The notes under the pieces: generated by a model
What the model saw: the letters and a program-made list of their open reading frames with translations, nothing else
The model's database searches: none
Told to the model about the DNA's origin: nothing
Origin: CAUZIB01 sp963663925
GTDB taxonomy: Bacteria; Acidobacteriota; Vicinamibacteria; Vicinamibacterales; UBA8438
NCBI GenBank assembly: GCA_965237405.1
Contig: OZ250139.1
Location: forward strand, 4,402,001-4,466,000
DNA: 64,000 bases
Direction: 5' to 3'
Made by a program: the position numbers and the translations under genes
Part shown: in pieces, positions 61,660 through 64,000 of the stretch
How the letters are laid out: each line of letters begins with the position of its first letter
Numbering within the stretch: the stretch's first letter is position 1

Positions 61660-63146
61660 GCACTTTGCTTGAGCCGCTGTTCGAGCGAGCTGGGATCGTT
61701 GGATCAACGGGCTTTGAAATGGGCGCCTCGGTTTTAGTTTCTGGCGTGGCGTGCGATTCCAGAACTGTTAAGGGTGGCGAGGTCTTCGTCGCAGTCAAGG
61801 GTGCGAACATGGACGGTGGTGACTTTGCCGACGACGCGCGAAGGCGTGGAGCTGCGGCGGTCGTGGCCCAGGATGCTCCGCCAGCCGACTGGTCGCTTCC
61901 CTGGCTTCGAGTAGACGATGCTCGAGTGGCGCTTGCACGTCTGGCAGCGGCGTACTATGCCGACCCAAGTCACGAGCTTCTCGTCGTTGGCACGACCGGG
62001 ACAAATGGTAAGACGACGACGACGTACCTGATCGAAGCTATCTTGAGGGAGGCCGGGATCCCGTGTGGGCGGATTAGCTCCGTCTCGTATCGTATCCGAG
62101 ACGACGTACACGAAGCCGACCGTACCACCCCTGAGGCGCCGGACCTCCAACGCATGATGCGCGCTATGGTGGATTCCGGAAGCCGTGGTTGTGTGTTGGA
62201 GGTTTCATCCCACGCGCTTGAGCTGCGACGAACCGAGTGCGTCGAGTTCGACGCAGCGGTGTTCACGAATCTGACGCGGGATCATCTCGATTTTCACGGT
62301 GACATGGCGCATTACTTTGCCGCTAAGCGACGGCTGTTCGACACGCTCGACTCAAGAGCACCGGCGGTCATTAATATCGACGACGAGTTTGGCCGGAAGC
62401 TAGCATCTTCGGTTCCGAAGCCGGTGACCTATGCGCTCGATGCGAAAGCTGACGTGCACCCCGACAGGGTCGAGCTTTCAGTCGGCGGAATGGTCCTCGA
62501 CATTAGAACGCCCCGCGGAGCGTTGACTCTCAATTCCCGACTGTTGGGGCGTAACAACGCGTGCAACGTGGTGGCGGCGGCGGCGGTTGGCGCAGCGCTG
62601 GCGCTGCCGTTTCGTGCGATTGAGCGTGGCCTCGCCTCGGTGGACCGCGTGCCTGGCCGAATGGAGATTGTCTCCGATGTCTCGGACGACGTTCTGGTGC
62701 TCGTGGACTTCGCGCACACTGACGACGCGTTGAAGGGACTACTCGAAACGGTCCGTCCGCTGGCATCGGGACGGCTGATCACCGTGTTTGCTTGCGGGGG
62801 GGACCGGGACCGGACCAAGCGGCCGCTCATGGGTACCGTCGCGGGTCGACTGAGCGACTTGGTCATCGTGACCTCAGACAATCCCCGTTCAGAAGACCCA
62901 GGGGAGATCGCGCGTGAGATTGAGCGTGGGTTGGTATCGGGTGACTCAGAGTGGCTGACCGTGCTCGACCGAGCCGAGGCAATTACCTTCGCCGTTCGAG
63001 AAGCCCGGCCAGGTGATCTGGTTGTCGTGGCAGGCAAAGGACACGAACGATATCAGTCCGTCGGTGGCCAGATGCTGCCATTCGAGGATGCGGCTGTGGC
63101 GCGGCAAGCGTTGACGCTACGTCGCACTGGATCGCGAGTGGGATGA
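61656..63146 (+). CDS. murE: UDP-MurNAc-L-Ala-D-Glu:meso-diaminopimelate ligase
   Basis: 496 residues. It adds the third amino acid of the stem peptide. The P-loop is GTTGTNGKTTTTYL, with the Mur ligase motif FTNLTRDHLDFHG. The DNPRSEDP motif marks meso-DAP-specific enzymes, rather than the lysine form. GTG start overlaps the ftsI stop (GTGA). This shows mDAP-type peptidoglycan, consistent with a Gram-negative cell. Confidence 0.97.
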   Translation: MSTLLEPLFERAGIVGSTGFEMGASVLVSGVACDSRTVKGGEVFVAVKGANMDGGDFADDARRRGAAAVVAQDAPPADWSLPWLRVDDARVALARLAAAYYADPSHELLVVGTTGTNGKTTTTYLIEAILREAGIPCGRISSVSYRIRDDVHEADRTTPEAPDLQRMMRAMVDSGSRGCVLEVSSHALELRRTECVEFDAAVFTNLTRDHLDFHGDMAHYFAAKRRLFDTLDSRAPAVINIDDEFGRKLASSVPKPVTYALDAKADVHPDRVELSVGGMVLDIRTPRGALTLNSRLLGRNNACNVVAAAAVGAALALPFRAIERGLASVDRVPGRMEIVSDVSDDVLVLVDFAHTDDALKGLLETVRPLASGRLITVFACGGDRDRTKRPLMGTVAGRLSDLVIVTSDNPRSEDPGEIAREIERGLVSGDSEWLTVLDRAEAITFAVREARPGDLVVVAGKGHERYQSVGGQMLPFEDAAVARQALTLRRTGSRVG

Positions 63147-64000
63147 GTGGATAGGTCAACGCACAGGTTGGTCGTGCTACGGGCCGACGTCGTAGCTGCG
63201 GCGGCCGAGGGACGGCTCGCTACGGGGTGTTCGGACGTCAAGGTGACAGGGGTGTCTATTGACAGTCGTCAAATCATGCCCGGGGACCTCTTTATCGCAA
63301 TTCGAGGGTACCGGTTCGACGGGCATCGGTTTGCCGACGAGGCGGTGCGGAACGGAGCGGTCGGCCTGGTAGTTAGCGACCTAACAGCCGTGCCGATGCA
63401 AGCCGTGAAGACGGGAAATCTATTCGTGGTTGTAGTTAATGAAACGGTCCGTGCGCTCCAACTCCTAGGGCAGTACGTGCGGCGCGAATCTGGTGCTCGA
63501 GTGGTTGCCATCACTGGCAGCGTCGGAAAGACGACCACCAAGGAGCTGATCGCTGCGGTCCTGTCGCTACGATCCGACGTTTTCTGGAATCAAGGTAACC
63601 TCAACAACCACATTGGCTTGCCGCTGTCACTGCTTGAGCTGCGTCGCTGCCCTGACATTGCCGTGGTTGAGCTAGGCATGAACCACGCCGGCGAGATACG
63701 GACCCTGGTCGAACTCGCCGAACCAGACGTTCGGGTCTGGACCAATGTTGCGGAGGTACATTCGGAGTTCTTCGCGTCGCTGGAGGCCATTGCCGATGCG
63801 AAAGCAGAGATCTTGGAATTGTCGAACGCCGACACCGAGCTCGTCGCGAACGCGGGGGATAGCCGCGTCATGGAACGCATCACCGGGTTTCCAGGACGGG
63901 TCACGACGTTTGGCATCGACACCAAAGCCGATGTGTCGGCGAACAATCTGGAGTATCTAGGTCTGGATGGGATGGCGGCGACCGTGCACACATCAGCCGG
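63147..64000 (+). CDS. murF: UDP-MurNAc-tripeptide:D-Ala-D-Ala ligase MurF, N-terminal part (3' cut by window edge)
   Basis: The frame opens at GTG 63147, directly after the murE stop, and is still open at the window end (284 codons). It reads GVSIDSRQIMPGDLFIAIRG, the MurF start domain, then the P-loop AITGSVGKTTTKELI and QGNLNNHIGLPLSLLELRRC, and VWTNVAEVHSEFF. It ligates D-Ala-D-Ala to the tripeptide, completing the cytoplasmic precursor. No ribosome site is needed if it is coupled to murE. Confidence 0.95.
   Translation, partial: MDRSTHRLVVLRADVVAAAAEGRLATGCSDVKVTGVSIDSRQIMPGDLFIAIRGYRFDGHRFADEAVRNGAVGLVVSDLTAVPMQAVKTGNLFVVVVNETVRALQLLGQYVRRESGARVVAITGSVGKTTTKELIAAVLSLRSDVFWNQGNLNNHIGLPLSLLELRRCPDIAVVELGMNHAGEIRTLVELAEPDVRVWTNVAEVHSEFFASLEAIADAKAEILELSNADTELVANAGDSRVMERITGFPGRVTTFGIDTKADVSANNLEYLGLDGMAATVHTSA

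Overview
The window is a gene-dense chromosomal stretch (about 66 genes, roughly 57-60% GC by eye, no rRNA, tRNA, IS element, phage or CRISPR array seen). It reads as core genome of a Gram-negative (diderm), meso-diaminopimelate-type bacterium. Supporting signs are a Pal lipoprotein, lipid-A/core-type glycosyltransferases and a DNPR motif in MurE. The best taxonomic clue is the von Willebrand protein at 35513-36457, of the type catalogued as the 'acidobacterial VWFA' family. A Gld-like ABC cassette, a REC-PilZ protein and an E1 alpha/beta fusion fit with it. My inference is Acidobacteriota, possibly Vicinamibacteria; the phylum is likely, the class is a guess.

Layout. (1) 1-8.5 kb: end of queC; a heavily decayed dacB; a leftward ATPase-permease-GldG-DUF4340 ABC operon with its promoter; a REC-PilZ protein; pal with an 18-proline spacer and a terminator. 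(2) 8.2-17.4 kb: de novo pyrimidine synthesis. A leftward pyrK-pyrD-pyrF operon ends in a frameshifted glutaredoxin-like gene. A rightward pyrR-pyrB-pyrC-pyrE operon is tightly coupled and preceded by a promoter and a PyrR-binding RNA hairpin. A membrane phosphodiesterase lies between them and a TIGR02757 protein follows. (3) 17.3-26.9 kb: two glycosyltransferases, a second pyrE, truA, then an envelope/isoprenoid run uppS-cdsA-dxr-rseP, and on the other strand a HAD phosphatase and ispG. (4) 27-36.6 kb: tetrapyrrole synthesis by the C5 route: hemL, then a leftward operon sORF-VWA-ccsA-hemA-hemC-cobA/hemD-hemB, with a cytochrome c and a methyltransferase nearby. (5) 36.8-48.5 kb: nuoACDHJKLMN facing an Fo-only ATP synthase operon (atpZ-I-B-E-F). 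(6) 48.6-57.7 kb: a beta-propeller protein, a fused 2-oxoacid dehydrogenase E1, a cupin gene interrupted by TGA, rhomboid protease, murJ, a zinc-finger/MGMT fusion, an STN-domain protein and a divergent YchF. (7) 57.8-64 kb: start of the dcw cluster, mraZ-rsmH-ftsL-ftsI-murE-murF, with a promoter and MraZ operator boxes.

How it works together: pyrimidine, heme/cytochrome, respiratory-chain and cell-wall genes form a growth and energy island. Heme made by the hem operon and the CcsA-type assembly factor serve c-type cytochromes; complex I and ATP synthase membrane parts are encoded back to back. Complex I here lacks B, E, F, G and I, and ATP synthase lacks F1, so both complexes must be completed from other loci.

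I did not find a new defence or mobile system. The points most worth checking are the ZAS zinc-finger/MGMT fusion, the PyrR RNA element, the 10-nt-periodic MraZ operator, the small ORF with a strong promoter and Shine-Dalgarno ahead of the VWA-hem operon, the paired OPRTases with different PRPP loops, and three broken genes (two of them by single-base lesions).
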